This document shows positions 20,719 to 33,657 of a stretch of DNA of 64,000 nucleotides, piece after piece (position 1 is the stretch's first letter; each line of letters begins with the position of its first letter). Source of the stretch: Closterium sp. Naga37s-1 (taxonomy: Eukaryota > Streptophyta > Zygnematophyceae > Desmidiales > Closteriaceae); NCBI GenBank assembly GCA_947471745.1, contig CANJKZ010001039.1, positions 1 to 64,000 of the forward strand. The letters are read 5' to 3'. The translations under genes were made by a program, and so were the position numbers. A model generated the notes under the pieces. The model made no database searches and had not been told where the DNA came from. It saw nothing but the letters and a program-made list of their open reading frames with translations.

Positions 20719-21102
20719 ATGATGCTTCAGCAAGTTTGATTTTAACAATCGTATAATTATTTTCTAACTGGCTGCAAGCAGAGCCCAAGTACCAGGGTAT
20801 TCCTTCATCTTCAGAGTTTGAACCTCTTTTTGCTTGACTTCTTTGTGCCACTACAAGCTCACGAGTTGCAGTCTATATAATGCAAGGTGTGCTACAAGCC
20901 TCAAATCCAGCTCTACCAACTAATGGACAACGAATTGCTGTCCCTGCGACCCTCTAATATCCCGTCTGCCCGGAACCATAGATACTTGTGCTAAGCGAAG
21001 GCCATTTTACAGCCTTTTCACCATGGACAGGGCGAGCAGAATGATTGCCAAGGTTCTAGACGACTCCCATTATCTAAATTGCCTCCGGTTGATACCGTCC
21101 CT
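20719..21102. other. short intergenic stretch
   Basis: Between the tRNA 5' end and the stop codon of the coiled-coil gene. I see no gene here. It should contain the 3' UTR of the coiled-coil gene. Confidence 0.5.
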
Positions 21103-24100
21103 CTAGACCATGCCCATGCCTCTGGAGCTGCTGCTTCTGCCCAGCCTGGCCGCACTTGCACTGGCAGGAGTGGCAGTGCTGCTCGTAATCCCCCCCACCT
21201 TGCTCCTTGGACTGGCAGGCCTTGACCCCAGCCGCCTCTCCTCCCTCCGCTTTTCCTCCTTCTCCTCTTTCTTCTCCTCCCTCTTCTTCTCATCTTTCTT
21301 CTCAGCTTTCCGCTCTATATCTCCCTTAACCTTTCTCTCTCCCTTCTTGTCCACGTCAGCCTGTGCCAGCCTGGCAGCCACTGCCCCGTGCTCCGCCCTC
21401 AATCGCGCCAGCTCACCCTCGGCTGTCTGCGCCGCCAGCTTGGACTCCTCCAGCTGTGCTGCCATGTCAGCAAGCCTTGCTGCCAGCTCACCCTCGTGCG
21501 ACTGCTGTGCTGCACTGCTGTCTGCTGCCCCTGCGCTCGCCATTGCACTGGCAGGGGGCAGGCACACACAAAAAAAAAACACCTAAGTTGAGTTGAGTGG
21601 TCAGGAACAGGGAGAAGACTGAGAACAGTCCACTAAAACAGGGACAGGAGGCAGTGCCCTTTCAGGCACCTCAGACTCACACCCACCACTCACCACCCCT
21701 GCTTGACTCACCGCTTGAGCTGCTCCTTGTAGCGGTTGTTTGCCTCCAGCGCCTCTGCCAGCTCTGTCTCCAGATCGCCATCTTCTATGCGTGTGCAGAC
21801 AGAACCCCAATCCTACATTCCACCACCTCTGACCACCACCGACCACCTCCCACCACCGCTCACCACCTCCCGCACCCCACCCCACTCACCGCTTGAGTTG
21901 CTCCTTGTAACGGTTGTTGGCCTCCAGTGCCTCTGCCAGCTCCGTTTCCAGAATCGCCATCCTCTCTGCCACGCCGCTCGCCATGCGCTGTGCCGCTGCC
22001 TTGCGAGGGTCCTGAGGATGCACGGGGCGGATTGGGGATGAGATTGGATTAGATATGAGGGAGTGAGAGTGGGGTTATGTTTTGTTAAGAAACCCATCCC
22101 TCCCACCCATAACACCCACCCCTCTCTCCATGTCCCTCACCTCCTGTGCGTGTGCCTCTGTGCTGGATCCCTTGAGTGCTGCCAGCGCACACCGCAGCTC
22201 CGCCTCCCTCACTCGCGCCTCCCCCACCTGCTGCTGCGCCTTGCGCAACTGGAGGGAAGGGAACACATGACACATGGGGGTGGGGGGAGCCAGGTTGGGG
22301 ACGAATGCTTAACATGGGCGTTATGAGGGTGGGTACGAGGTTTCTAGGAATCGCAAACAAATCTGCGCCTCTTTCACTCGCACCTCCCCCACCCGCTGCT
22401 GCGCCTTGCGCAACTGAAGGGAAGGGAACACAGGGCTTGGGGAATGGAGGAAGTTGTGTTGAGGGATCATTGCAGGTCGCATGATGTGGCATGTGAAATG
22501 TGTCCTTATCTTGAACTCTTGTTAATATGATACAATATACCTTACCCCCATGCACAGTCCTCCATCCCATGCAAGCACTCCCATGCACATACCCCGGATC
22601 CCATACCTGTGACTTCCATCTCATGCCCACGCCAATAACCCAATCCCTACCTCTTGGTTCAGCCTGGCACTGGCGTTGTCCCCTTTGCTCCCCAGCAGCT
22701 CATTCGCTGCCTCCAGCTGCTCCAGCCGCTCGGTCAGGCTACGCTCCCTCGCCTCTGCTGTTGCTCTGCTGCTCTCCAGAGACTGCTCAAGAGATCGCAC
22801 TTGGTCCTGCAAGCCATGCACACGAGTGGAGTGGGTTGGGATGGGTTGAGTGCGGTTTTGAGGTGTCTCAGAATCGCCTTCAGCCGCTCTGGCAGGCAGC
22901 GCTCCCTCGCCTCTGCTGTTGCTCTGCTGCTCTCCAGAGACTGCTGCAGCGGCCGCACTTGGTCCTGCAAGAAGTAGAAATGGGTTGAAAGCGGTTCGCG
23001 GTTGGATTGAGAAATTGGAGCACAGAGCTACGACATCTGGTAGGGAAAGCCAACATACATTCTGCAGCTTCATCTTGCTCCTGGCACTGTCTCCCTCTTA
23101 TTCCCCCCCTTCCCCGACCATGCATTCAATGAAAATCCCGGCTCTCACCTCAAGCTTGCCGACTTGGCTCTCCATCCCGCCACCTCCCCCAGATGCAGCC
23201 TGCCTGGCGGCCTCCAGCTGTCTCTCAGCAGCAGCCAGCGCCTCTGCCTTGCGCTGCAGCTCGCCCTCCAGAGCCATCGTCCTCTTCCTCAGCTCCTCCA
23301 CCTGCCTCTCCGCCCCGCCCTCCCCTCCCCGCGCCGACATTATCCCCCCCGCCCGCCCCCCGCGGGCGAATGCACCGCCCCCTCCCCCGCCCATCATCCC
23401 CCCTCCGCCTCCCCCCATTGGCCTGCCTTTCATTGCGCTCCCAGCGCCCATACCCACAGCGCCCACACCCATCCCCCCATCCCCCTCTCCTTTCACCTCC
23501 GCCAACTGCTTTTTAAGCTCCCCATTCTGCTGCTTCAGCTGCCGCACCTCCTCTGCCAATGCACTTGCAACCGCTGCCCCCGCCCCCCCCCACACTCCCC
23601 CCACCACCTGCAGACCCACCCCCACCAGACACACTCGCCAGCTGCTCCACCCGCTCCTCCAAATCCCTCACCACTCCTTCCAACCGCTTCTTCTCCTCTC
23701 TCAACCCCACCACCTCCCCCGCCTTAGCTGCCAATTCCCCCACCTCCCCCTCCAGCACCACATGCTTGGCCCGTAAATCCTCCAGCTCACTCAACCCCTC
23801 CTCCATCTTCGCCAGTTTAAGCGACAATGTAAGCCGTCTCTCCTCTAGCACCTGTTTCTCCCTCCGCAAAGCCACCAAATCGCTCTTCACCCGCTCCAAC
23901 TCCTTCACTTTGGCCGCCATGATCCCCTGTTGGGCCACCAACGCCCGCTTCTCCCCCTCAAGCTCCTCCCTCACCGCTTCCAACCGCTTTACACCCGCCT
24001 CCGCCTCCCCCAGCTGCCGAATCAGCTCGTCCCGCTCCTCCTCAACCCCCCTCAGCTTCACCACCGCTTCTCCCGCCTCTGCTGCTTCCCTCTTCAGCCC

Positions 24101-27100
24101 CTCCGCCTCAACCACCCACGCAGCTTCCCTACTGCGCGCCGCAGCCTTCTCAGCAGCCACAGCCCGCCGCTGACTCTCCACTTCAAGCTCTGCCTTGTTC
24201 CTCTCGGCTATCGCATCCCTCAGCTCTGCTTCCGCCCGCCTCAACCGGTCCTCCAGCTTCCCCTTAGCGGCCCTCAGCTCAGCTGCTTCCACCGCACTCG
24301 TATTCTCCCTTCTTAAGTTACCACTCGCGCTCACAGACGCGGATAGCTGATCAGTCAGCAGTTGCACCTCCGCCTGTAGCCGCGCTACAGCCGCCTGCCG
24401 CTCCTCCTTCTCCCGCCTCTGCCCCTCCTCCGCCTTGCTCGCCCTCGCCTTCGCCTCATCTCTATCCCTCTCCACCCCTTGCAACCACGCTGTAAGCTTC
24501 GCTTCCACCTCTTTCATCCTGGCCAGGTCCCTCCCCATCTGCTCCCTCACCCTCTCCCCCGCCGCCTCCCCTGCTGCCGCCCTCGCCTCTGCCGCCTCCC
24601 GCTTCGCCTCCTCCTGCCCCAGCACCCGACTAAACCGCTCCTTCTCCCGCTCCATCTCCTTCAACCGCCCCTCAAGCCCCTGCACCTCGCTCATCAGCTC
24701 CCCTTCTCTCGCCTCCGCCCTCTGCAACCGCCCGTCAAGCTCCTTCGCTCTCCCCGCCCCCGCCTTGGCCTCAGATGTCACCACCACCAGTTGAGCCTGC
24801 ACCTCTGCTACCCTCTCCTCTGCCCTCCTCTTCCCCGTATTCGCCTCCTGCAGTTCCGCCTCTAGCTTCCCACACGCCCCTTCCAACCTCAACACCCTCA
24901 TCTCCACCTCCCTCTTTCCCGCCCCGGACTCCCCAGCCACCTTCCGAACCTCCGCCTCAAGCTCGGCAATCCGCTTCCGAGCCTCCTCCAGCTCCTTGCT
25001 CTTCCCACGCCGATCCCCACCGCCTAAACCAGACAGCTCCCTCACCTCCCACTCCGCCAGCCTCGTCTCTAGCGCCTTCACCTGCCCTTCAAGCTCCACA
25101 ATCCGCCTCCTCGCCTTCTGATTGCTCTCCCTCATCTCCTCCACCTCACTGGCGCTCATACCACCGTTGCTGCGCCTCACAGCAGCAGCAGAATCCGCCT
25201 TGGCATCATCTAGAAGCTCCTGCATAGCAGACAACTGCAACTCCACCTCTTGAACCCGAGACTCCGCCAATCTCTTCCCCTCGTCCAGCAGCCGCACCTG
25301 CTTCTCCAAACCCGCCCTATCGCTCCGCCACGACCCCATCCCCTTCTCCAGCTCCTCCATCTTCCCCTCCACGTCACCCTTCTCCTCCCGCAGCTTCTCC
25401 TTCTCCTTCGCCAGCTCAGCAGCCCGCGCGCGCCACTTAGACGCCACCTCAGCAAGCAGCGCCACCTTCCCAGCAGGATCCAACCCTTCCGCCCTCGCAG
25501 CCAGACTCGCAGAATCCTCCAAGTCAATCCCACCAACCCCATTCTCCAGCACCTGGGCCAGCCTCTCACTCAGCTCTTTTCCTGCCTGTCCCTCATCAGC
25601 ACACTTCTTCTCCAGCCGCCCCACCTCCTCCACATACCTCGTCAGCTGACTCTCCACGTCAGCCCGCGCCTCCTTCAAATGCTCCACCTCTAGCTCATGC
25701 CTCCTCTCCGCCTCCTCCCTCGCCCGCCGCCCCGCCGTCAGCAGCTTCTTGGTACTTTCCAACTCCGCCTCCACCTCCCTAGCCCTCCGTTCATACTCCT
25801 CTAAGATGCTAAGCCTGTCATTCGCGCGCTGGGTGGCCATTTCAGTGACGCGCACCTTGCTGCGCAGCTGCACCACCTCCTCCTTGGCGGCCTGCGCCTC
25901 CGCCCGCTGCACCCGCAGCTGCTCCAGCAGCTCCTGCACGCGCGCCTGCAGCTTCCGCGCATCTTCCTCGGACACGCTGCTGCCGCCCTCGCTGCTCACA
26001 GCCCTCACCGCAACCTCTGGTTTCTTAGTTTCCTCTACAGGGGCAGGGGGAGGGGGCGGGGGCGGAGGCGGAGATGGGGCCGCAGGCGGCGGCGGGGGCG
26101 GGGGAGGCGGGGTGCACTTCGCGCAGAGCGCAGGGGCGGACGGCTCAGAGCATTTCGGACACAGGCACGGGGCAGGGGGAGCAGGAGGCGGGGGCGGCGC
26201 CGGGCGCTGCTGCCGCAGCTGCACAGGCTGGTACGGCTTCGGCTTGGGTTTCGTCTGTAGCAGCTGCGCTATACTCGCCGGAAGCCCTCTCCCACCCCTA
26301 GCCGCGACCAACTCCTGCTTCAGCTGCTCGATCAACACCTCCTTCTGCTCAGCCTCCTTATTCGCCGTGTTCAATTCCGTAGCTAGCTCAAGACTCTCTG
26401 CTGTGAGCTCCTGCGCTTCTTTCTCCAGTTCTTCCACCTTCTGTTGGAGCTCTAACAGCACGCTCTCATCACAAGTCATGCCCGCCGTCCCGCTGCTCTC
26501 CTGCCCGTCATACCCTGCGTACCGCTTATTGCATCCTCCGCCTCCCCTAACCTCCCCCTCGCTCTCTGTCGCGAGCTCCAGCTCATCCCTCAGGTTCCGC
26601 GGAACCAGCCCCGCGCGCCTGTCCGCCCCGCCAAACAAACTCCTCTTAACCGACGACTGCACGCTCCCTCCCACGCCGCCCATCCCCTCCGAAACCCCCA
26701 ACCCGCTCAGACCCAACCCGTCCATCCCCCCATTCCCCTGCGCAAGCTCCGCCAGCCGCCGGTTCCAGTCCGCCTCCTTCTCCTCCATCTGCTTCTGCAG
26801 CCGCTTCGCCACCGCTTGCGCCTCCCGCCTATCCTCAAACAATTCCTCCGCGTCCCGCCTGTACTTCCCCGCCTCTCTCTCCGCCTCCTCAAGCGACTTA
26901 GACAGCTCCACGTTATCCCGTTGAAACACCTCCAGCTGCGCTGATAAGCTATCAACCGTGCCCTTGAGATACTCCACCTCTTCCATCAGCATCTCCACCT
27001 CCCTGCCGCCCCCCATCCCCCCGCGCATGCCCCCGGGTCCGCCCATGCTCCACTCGCTCCCCTCCCCCATCCCCCCGCCGCCCACTTCCCCGCCTCCCCG

Positions 27101-30100
27101 CCCCATCCGCAGCTGGTTCAGCTCCTCCTGAAGCTGATCCCTCTCCCCTTTCAACTCCCCTATCGCAATATCAGCCCTCTGGTCCTGCGTGATCGCCTCA
27201 GCCAGCTGGCTTCTCAGACTCTCCACCTCCCTGGTGAGATTTCGCGCGTTCAGCTGGTATTTCACGCAGTCCCGCTGCAGCTCCTCTATAGCCGCCTCCG
27301 CCGCCGCCAGCTCCCCCGGATAGTCCCGCATAACCGCGCCTCCTCCGCCGCGCCCGTGCACTGCCCCAAGCGGGTTTGTCAGGGAGCTTCCCACGGAGCC
27401 TAAGGGGCTGAACCCGTCGGGGATGGGACCAGCAGGGACGGGCGACATGGCGCCTGCGCTGGGCGAGGGCAGCGCGCCGTTCCCCTTTGCGCCCGCGCTG
27501 CCCCCCCCTCCGCTGCCTCCCCCTATCCCTCCCCCGCGTGCTCCCCCCTGGTGGTGGTTACCATACGCGGCGCTGGCCGCGCCGCTAGCAGCACTCCCCC
27601 CGCCTCCCCCGCTTCCTGCCCTGCCCGATGTCTGGTAATACTCAGGGTAGGCCAGACGCGTGTGCTGGTGCTGCTGCTGGTGCTGCGGAGTTGCCACAGG
27701 GGACGAATTCATACTCGAGGGCGGGGAAACCAGGTGCCCCTCCCCCGGACCACCCCCGCCCGCGCCCATCCCCCCGCCTGCCGCGCTCGCCCCGCCTGAC
27801 TCCGCCCACGCGGGCTTATACCCCGCGCCTGTGCCAGCAGTCCCAGGAACCGTGCCCGTGCTACCAACCATACTAACCGGCGTCTGCGGCGTCCCCCCCG
27901 GCCCCTTACTCCAGCTTCCCAGCGCTCCACGGGGAGACATACCAGTCATAGGAGTCCCAACCCCCCCACCACCACCTCCACCACTACCACCGCCACCCAC
28001 AGACCCCATCCCGCCAGGCGACTGCAGCTCCTGCAGCTCATCTATATACTCATTCTCCCCAGTCATCTCCTCGGGCGTCCTCTCCCCATACTCGCTCCCC
28101 TCCATCCCTGTGTACCCCATCCCAGTCGCGCCCACGGACGGGGTGAGCCCAGGCGACAAGGCATCCGGCATGCCCCCCTGTGAGGTTCCGTCTGAGGCAG
28201 AGTCTAAGGCGTATTGCCGCCGCCTCACCTCCTCCCGCTGCTGCCGTTGCCACTCGCGTTCCATTCTCACCCGCCTCGCTTCTTCCTCCAATTCTTCCTC
28301 TGCCTGCCGCATCTCTTCCCTCTGCTGCTCTTCCAGTAGCTTCCGCTGCCGCTCTTGCTCCTGCCGCTTCCGCTCCCTCTCCCTCTCCCTCTCCTTCTCT
28401 CTCTCCCGCTCCTTCTCTTTCTCTCTCTCCTCCTGCTCCTGTCTCTGCCGCTCTCTCTCCTTTGCTGCCAGCTCCAGCTCCCGCTGCTTCTCTTTCTCCT
28501 TAGCCTCTCGCTCCCTTTCTTTCTCTGCCTCCCTTTCCCTTTCTCTTTCCCTCTCCCTCTCCCTCTCCATTTCTCTCTCCTTTTCCCTCATCTCCCTCTC
28601 TTTCTCCCGCTCGCGTTCCTTTAGCCTCTCCCTTTGCTCCTTTTCTCTTTCTCTAAGCCTCTCACGTTCCTCATGCTCCCTCTCCCTCTCCTTCTCCCTC
28701 TCCCGCTCTTTCCCTCTGCTCCTGTCCCTCTCTCTTTCTCTCTCCCTGTACCTGTCCCCGCCTCTTTCTCGTTCCCTCTCTTTTTCCCTGTACCTATCTT
28801 CATCCCTATCCCTATACCTATCCTTATCCCGTTCCCTTTCCCTTACCTTCTCCCTTTCTCTCTCCTTTTCCTTTTCCCGCTCCCTTTCCTTCTCTTTTTC
28901 CCTCTCCTTCTCCTTCTCTCTCTCTCTCCCTCTTGACTGCGATCTCACTCTCACCGCCCCATGCTGCTTCTCCTTCCCCGCATCCTTCGGTTCCGCCACT
29001 TGCGCATGCACGCGCGCGGGGGAAGGGTCGCGCCCAAACCGTCCGCGCAGGGGGGACGCATGGCGCGGGGAAGCGTCCTTATTCCGCCAGAAGAAAATCC
29101 CCCCTCCGCCTCCGCCTCCGCCCCCCGCGCCGTCCGTGTCCACACTGAGACGCAACCCCTCAGCCTCCGCAGGATGCTCCTTGCCGCCCGCGCGCGCCTG
29201 CGCCTCCCCCCCGTGCGCTGCTGCGCCCCTGCCCCTGTTGCGCTCATAGAGGGCATCCGCGGAGTCGTTGTCGTCCTGGGGAGTCAAGCGCGGGGAGCAG
29301 TGTCATGCAAGCAAGGCGTTTAGCGGGTTCTAAGCCGAAAGCAGTGCAATCGCGCTTCCTCCTTATTCTCCCCTACCACCCCAACCGCCCTAAAAAAAAG
29401 CAGATGGATTCTTAACTGACCTGATTCGACGGAAGGCTGGAAGAGCGACCGATTGAAGGGGTCGCTGCAACTTGGGCTCCTCTCTGCTGCTGCTGGGGCT
29501 GCTGATGCTGGCGGTGATGATGATGATTGTTGGTTGGCTCGTTCGCGTGGTAATACTTCTGCAAGCCCGAGAGATAGAGGGACAGAAAATGTGTTTATCA
29601 ATGCTGGCGGTGATGGTGATGATTGTTAGTTGGCTCGTTCGCGTGGTAGTGCTTCTGCAAGTCCGAGAGATAGAGGGACAGGCAAAACGTTACCCTGTAG
29701 GCTGAGAGTGCAATAACTTTTCTTGTAGGCTCATAGCATTTGAGAAATTGAACCCAAGAAGCTTGCTCAAGGGATGAAAAAACTTGCTGCACTCACCTGC
29801 CCCTTGGTGGGTGTGGTGGTGTTGGGCAGGTCGATGCTCGACAGCACGTGACCTATCACAGATAAACCTTCCAAACATGCGCCAGGCCTACCCTGTCTCC
29901 CTGCTGCGCCTATCTACTAGCCCTTGCCGCGCCTACCTGCCCCTTGGTGGGCGTGGTGGTGTTGGGCAGGTCGATGCTCGACAGCACCTGGTCACTCGCG
30001 TCCAAACCTTGCAGATATGCTCCAGGCCTACCGGTACCTGGTCCCCTGCTGCGCCTACCCTCCACTTGCCACCCACCCCTGTGCTGCACTCACCTGCCCC

Positions 30101-32176
30101 TTTGTGGGCGTGGTGGTGTTGGGCAGGTCGATGCTCGACAGCACGTCACTCGCGTCCGACTTGCTCTTGCTCATCCGCTTCGGTCCTGCCGCCGCCGTTC
30201 CATGCACCCCGCCCCCTGTCCCCCCTGCTCCCCTTGCGACCGCTGCTGCGCCTGTTCCTGCGCCTGCCCCTACAGCAGCAGCAGCTGCTGCTTTGCCGGC
30301 TGGCTTCTTGGGCGTGAGTTCCTCCTCGTTCTCGCTCTGCCCCGTGTCTGACTCCTCGCCCTCCCTGCCACATGGGAACGATCAGGATGGAAACTCACAA
30401 GATGGTCAGCGGATCGAGAGGGCGTAATGGCAAGGTGACGAGCGGGGAAAGCGAAGAAAAGGCTCGACAACGTGAGGGAAAGGAAGAGGCTAGGACCCCC
30501 ACGCCTATGGATTCTGAGCCGAAGAGTGCAATTAACCAATAGGAAGTTGCAGAGCGAGCTGGTTACGATCATGGTAGTTACGGAGTGATGCTGGATACAG
30601 AGTGGTTGGGAAGGAGGGATGAAGGGGGATAGAGACTCAAGGGTGCGATGGCTGACCTGGGATCGCGAGACGAGCATTGAATGGTCACCTGAAACACAAT
30701 GGCCGCGTAGGAAACAGGAGGAAACGCATAGAAAAGCACAAATACTTCGTTCTACAATTCAACGGCACCTCAGAAACCGTGCAGGAAACATGAGGGAATA
30801 CAAGATCAAAGCACACAAGGTAAGGAGGTCAGAAGGGAAGTGCAGTGCTGATGTTCGCACCAACCACGCAGAAATTATGCGCACTATCCGGCGCAATGCA
30901 CGGCCACTCACATGCAGCACGGTGCCTGCGGGGCAGTACTTGAGCGGCAGCGCGCGCTGGTCGAGCTGGTTAAAGCCTGCGAAGTCCGCGAGGTTCAGCG
31001 TCGCCTCGCCCAGTATGCCGCCTCGCGTGGAGCCCTGTAACGCGTACAGCGGAGGTCAGAAAATGAGCGGAGGATGAACAAACGCCAAAGATGAAGGAAA
31101 TTTCAGCGTCACACAATTCAAAGATTGAAGAAATGAAAACAGAAGTCAACGCACTCCTGAGCCTCTAGTGAGTGAGTAGGGATCTGGAGTATTTTTGTAC
31201 TACTACTTTCGATTGCACATTTCGCAGTTGCAAGATAAAAAAAACGCGTCTACTGGCTGCGTGATGGTCAAATTCACTCCACAAAAATCACCCTTGCGCT
31301 CACCACGGATGGACACCACAAGCCAGTGCACCTCCGTGAGTTTTAAGTAAACCAAAACTCACCGTGGACACGATAAGCCGGTACACCTTCTGCTCGTAGC
31401 CTTTCCCTTTGGGATTCCTGGCGAGGCGAGTGACCTCGGTGACGGTGTCGGTCCATGTGCACGTGCCGTTCTTCACCACCCCCTTTGGCGTCTGTCCCTC
31501 GAGTTTCCCCGTGTCCACCGGAATCAGCGACACCACTAGCCTCTCGAACCCCGTCGCCGGCACCTGCCGTGTGTTTCAAGGACGAATAGGATACAAATGG
31601 AAGAACGCGTTTCAGCTGTTGGCTATTTCAGACGCGGCTTAGAAACGGACGGACCCCCTTATGTGTCTGCTCCTCGAGGTCCCGTGTTCTGAAAATCAGC
31701 GACACCACCAGCCTCTCGCACCCCGTCGCTGGTAACCTGCCGTGTGTTGCAAGGACTGGTCCAGCAGCGCGCGCACGAGAAAAATGCGTGAGTTAAGAGT
31801 GAAAGAAGTGGAGAAAGGCCTGTTGTTCGGGTATCTACCGGAAGAAGTGCCTTCGCCAACCTGAAGCGATCTCCAGGGAAGCAACGATTGTGACTCTGAT
31901 AAAGGCTCACTGACCCGGATGGGTGGAAAACCCAAATGAAACAGGTGAATGTGAGAAGCCTAATGCTCGTGCTAATGCAGAGACCAAGTGCAGTGGAAAC
32001 CGTAGTTCTAAGATAAACGACGCATACTTGAAACGTGGCTATCCAGACGCAGCTGAATGTGCATGAAACGCTGACAGTAAGTACCGGATGAAACGCTGAC
32101 CGTTGCTTACCCGAGTAGCATGAAACCTAAACCGGAACTCGAACTTCTCCTTCTTGGACCCAAACGCCTTAAACAT
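21103..32176 (-). CDS. NT-C2 domain long coiled-coil protein (plant 'myosin heavy chain-related' type)
   Basis: Eleven exons fit by splice site and phase: 32176-32111, 31563-31363, 31034-30912, 30688-30657 (a 32-nt microexon), 30364-30094, 29558-29421, 29275-23148, 22806-22651, 22248-22141, 22011-21890 and 21547-21103, about 2,590 aa. The first four exons make the NT-C2 (EEIG1/EHBP1-type) domain: MFKAFGSKKEKFEFRFRFHA, VVSLIPVDTGKLEG, GGILGEATLNLADFAG. Then come Ala/Gly and His/Gln-rich linkers, a Glu/Arg/Lys 'REKEREKE' region of over 200 residues, Gly-rich spacers, long coiled coils, a double polyproline tract enclosing CPKC and CAKC, more coiled coil, and a Ser/Arg tail. Arabidopsis relatives include AT1G63300 and AT5G41140; a membrane- or cytoskeleton-linked scaffold is likely. 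Within exon 7 the frame changes once in a G-rich stretch near 23575-23640, either a base-count error or a tiny intron. Confidence 0.85.
21711..21790 (-). repeat. 3' copy of coiled-coil exon 10
   Basis: Repeats LETELAEALEANNRYKEQLK and the donor, downstream of the intact exon 21890-22011. Confidence 0.85.
22365..22412 (-). repeat. 5' copy of coiled-coil exon 9
   Basis: Repeats LRKAQQRVGEVRV with its acceptor, upstream of the intact exon 22141-22248. Confidence 0.8.
22857..22967 (-). repeat. 5' copy of coiled-coil exon 8 ending in a hairpin
   Basis: 22967-22876 repeats DQVRPLQQSLESSRATAEAR with acceptor and ends at a hairpin TTTTGAG-GTGT-CTCAGAA (22857-22874). The intact exon 22806-22651 follows, so the hairpin again lies between direct copies. 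Confidence 0.85.
29601..29668 (-). repeat. 5' copy of coiled-coil exon 6
   Basis: Repeats KHYHANEPTNNHHHHRQH with acceptor; the intact exon is 29558-29421. Confidence 0.85.
29797..29995 (-). repeat. two 3' copies of coiled-coil exon 5
   Basis: About 29934-29995 and 29797-29855 repeat the exon end VLSSIDLPNTTTPTKGQ and its donor, after the intact exon 30364-30094. Confidence 0.85.
31297..31735 (-). repeat. flanking copies of coiled-coil exon 2
   Basis: A 5' copy with acceptor lies at about 31735-31690 (CGACGGGGTGCGAGAGGCTG, compare CGACGGGGTTCGAGAGGCTA in the exon). A 3' copy of the exon end with donor lies at about 31333-31297. The intact exon 31563-31363 is between them. Confidence 0.8.
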
Positions 32177-33296
32177 CCTGTCCGGTGTTCGAATTTCCGC
32201 TACTAATAATATTTAATATTTAACGGACTGCACCTCAACCAATCCGTTTTTTAGCCAACATGACGCAAACTGCTTAATATCTATCGGACTAGCAGCACGC
32301 GGACGCGGTTTGTATAGCTTAATTAGTAAATCTTTCTACAAATATATAATATTCTGCTCCACCCTGTCTATCCATAACAGACAAGGAGACTAAGGCGTGG
32401 CAAGGAAAGAGGAGCTACTGAGAGATGAAGTCCTGCCTCCCTGCCGAGTCAGTGAAGAGGGCCAACAACGGTCAGGCTTCCGACTCATTTGCATGGCTGC
32501 CTTGCTGCTCAAGGATGATTTGCACACCCCGCTCCTCAACTCCACTTATCGCCAGTGCGGTTCAATACGAATTACACACGGTAAACAAGGTATTCTGGTA
32601 TTTACCGCTTGGGAGCGGAGCCAACCGAACTAGACCTCTGAATGTAGATCAAGAGTGTGCTTCCATCAACCTCATCTGGGACTGTGTGGCTCTTGACCCT
32701 GGTTTTCGAACCGCCTCGGGATTGACGTTCAAGCAGGCTAATTTGGATGGGTTGGTCGGCTTGGCTCCCGGGCAGTTGGACCAGAGCAGTGCGGAAAAGT
32801 CCGCACCCTAATTGGTGGAGACACTCTCAAGGTGCCTGATCGCGCCAGTTTCCCGCTCACACCATTAGTTTCAGAACGAAAAGCGCGAACTGTGAAGACA
32901 CCTATCAACCAAAGCGGTATGGCTTGTTTCCTGACAGATGCTGTCAGAGGGTAACGCGACGTAGGAATTCGTTACAACCACAAGCATGTATATACATTCT
33001 CAATTATCATATGATTTTAATATAATCTGAAGACCCACTTCTGCACAAATAAACTAAGATTAATATGTGTAATTTGAGTTCTCGAATTCCATTTTCTTGG
33101 TAATGTATTCAATCTTATTAAAATACATACACAATATAATATGCAAGGAAATTCTTTATTTATTTATTTATTTTGGATTAATAGTAACATTGCATTACCC
33201 CCTTTCATTTTCTTGCATACGGAGAAGAGCAGGTGCAATATCTGCTGAGGGGGTGTTTTAATAAATACCATAGGTGCTCACGTACACCAGGTATAT
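32177..33296. promoter_or_regulatory. left part of the divergent promoter region, AT-richer
   Basis: Together with 46098-46466 this was one region of about 1.5 kb between the divergent coiled-coil and ABCE1 genes before the retrotransposon inserted. It is AT-richer than its surroundings from 32200 on. Small ORFs near 32400-32810 match nothing I recognise and are not called. Confidence 0.5.
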
Positions 33297-33623
33297 TGTT
33301 ATGGGTGCAATGAATCGAGGTAGCGATGATTGCACTAAGTGTCAAACGAGTACAAAATATGAGTGAAGGGATGAGCGAACATTTATACGCGAAACATGCA
33401 AACGGTAACGCGGTGCGTGCGAGCTAGCTAGTGCTACACTGTCAGTGAGATTCGGGCTAGTCCCGAAGCGTAGGCCGACACGGCCGGGCCAGCAGTGCGA
33501 GGTTTGGTGAAACAGTGCGCACAAAGTCGGCGAAGCCCCGTTAGCAGTAACGGGCGAAACAACTGCTGCTGCTGTACGCGATGTTGCGGGATGCGCTAAG
33601 GAATGTCGATAAAATTCCTTACA
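33297..33623 (-). repeat. 3' LTR of the gypsy element
   Basis: 327 bp, about 96% identical by eye to 45766-46092; TGTTA...TTACA ends. Confidence 0.92.
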
Positions 33624-33626
33624 CTA

Positions 33627-33655
<29 letters not shown>
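33627..33655. repeat. run of 29 C (G on the element strand)
   Basis: Lies three bases inside the gypsy 3' LTR and fits the position of a polypurine tract. Confidence 0.8.

Positions 33656-33657
<2 letters not shown>

Noticed and set aside
20334-20756. ORFs over the tRNA region (157 aa plus, 96 aa minus)
   Set aside because: They overlap the tRNA gene and a decayed exon copy and show no domain or coding pattern.
27660-29249. 529-aa plus-strand ORF rich in Leu and Ser
   Set aside because: It is the antisense of the Glu/Arg/Lys-rich part of the coiled-coil gene; the minus-strand frame has splice sites, the NT-C2 exons and coiled-coil logic.
32397-32811. Small plus-strand ORFs in the AT-richer region before the gypsy element
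   Set aside because: Overlapping frames of 78 and 128 codons, no recognised domain, no splice context; not enough to call a gene.
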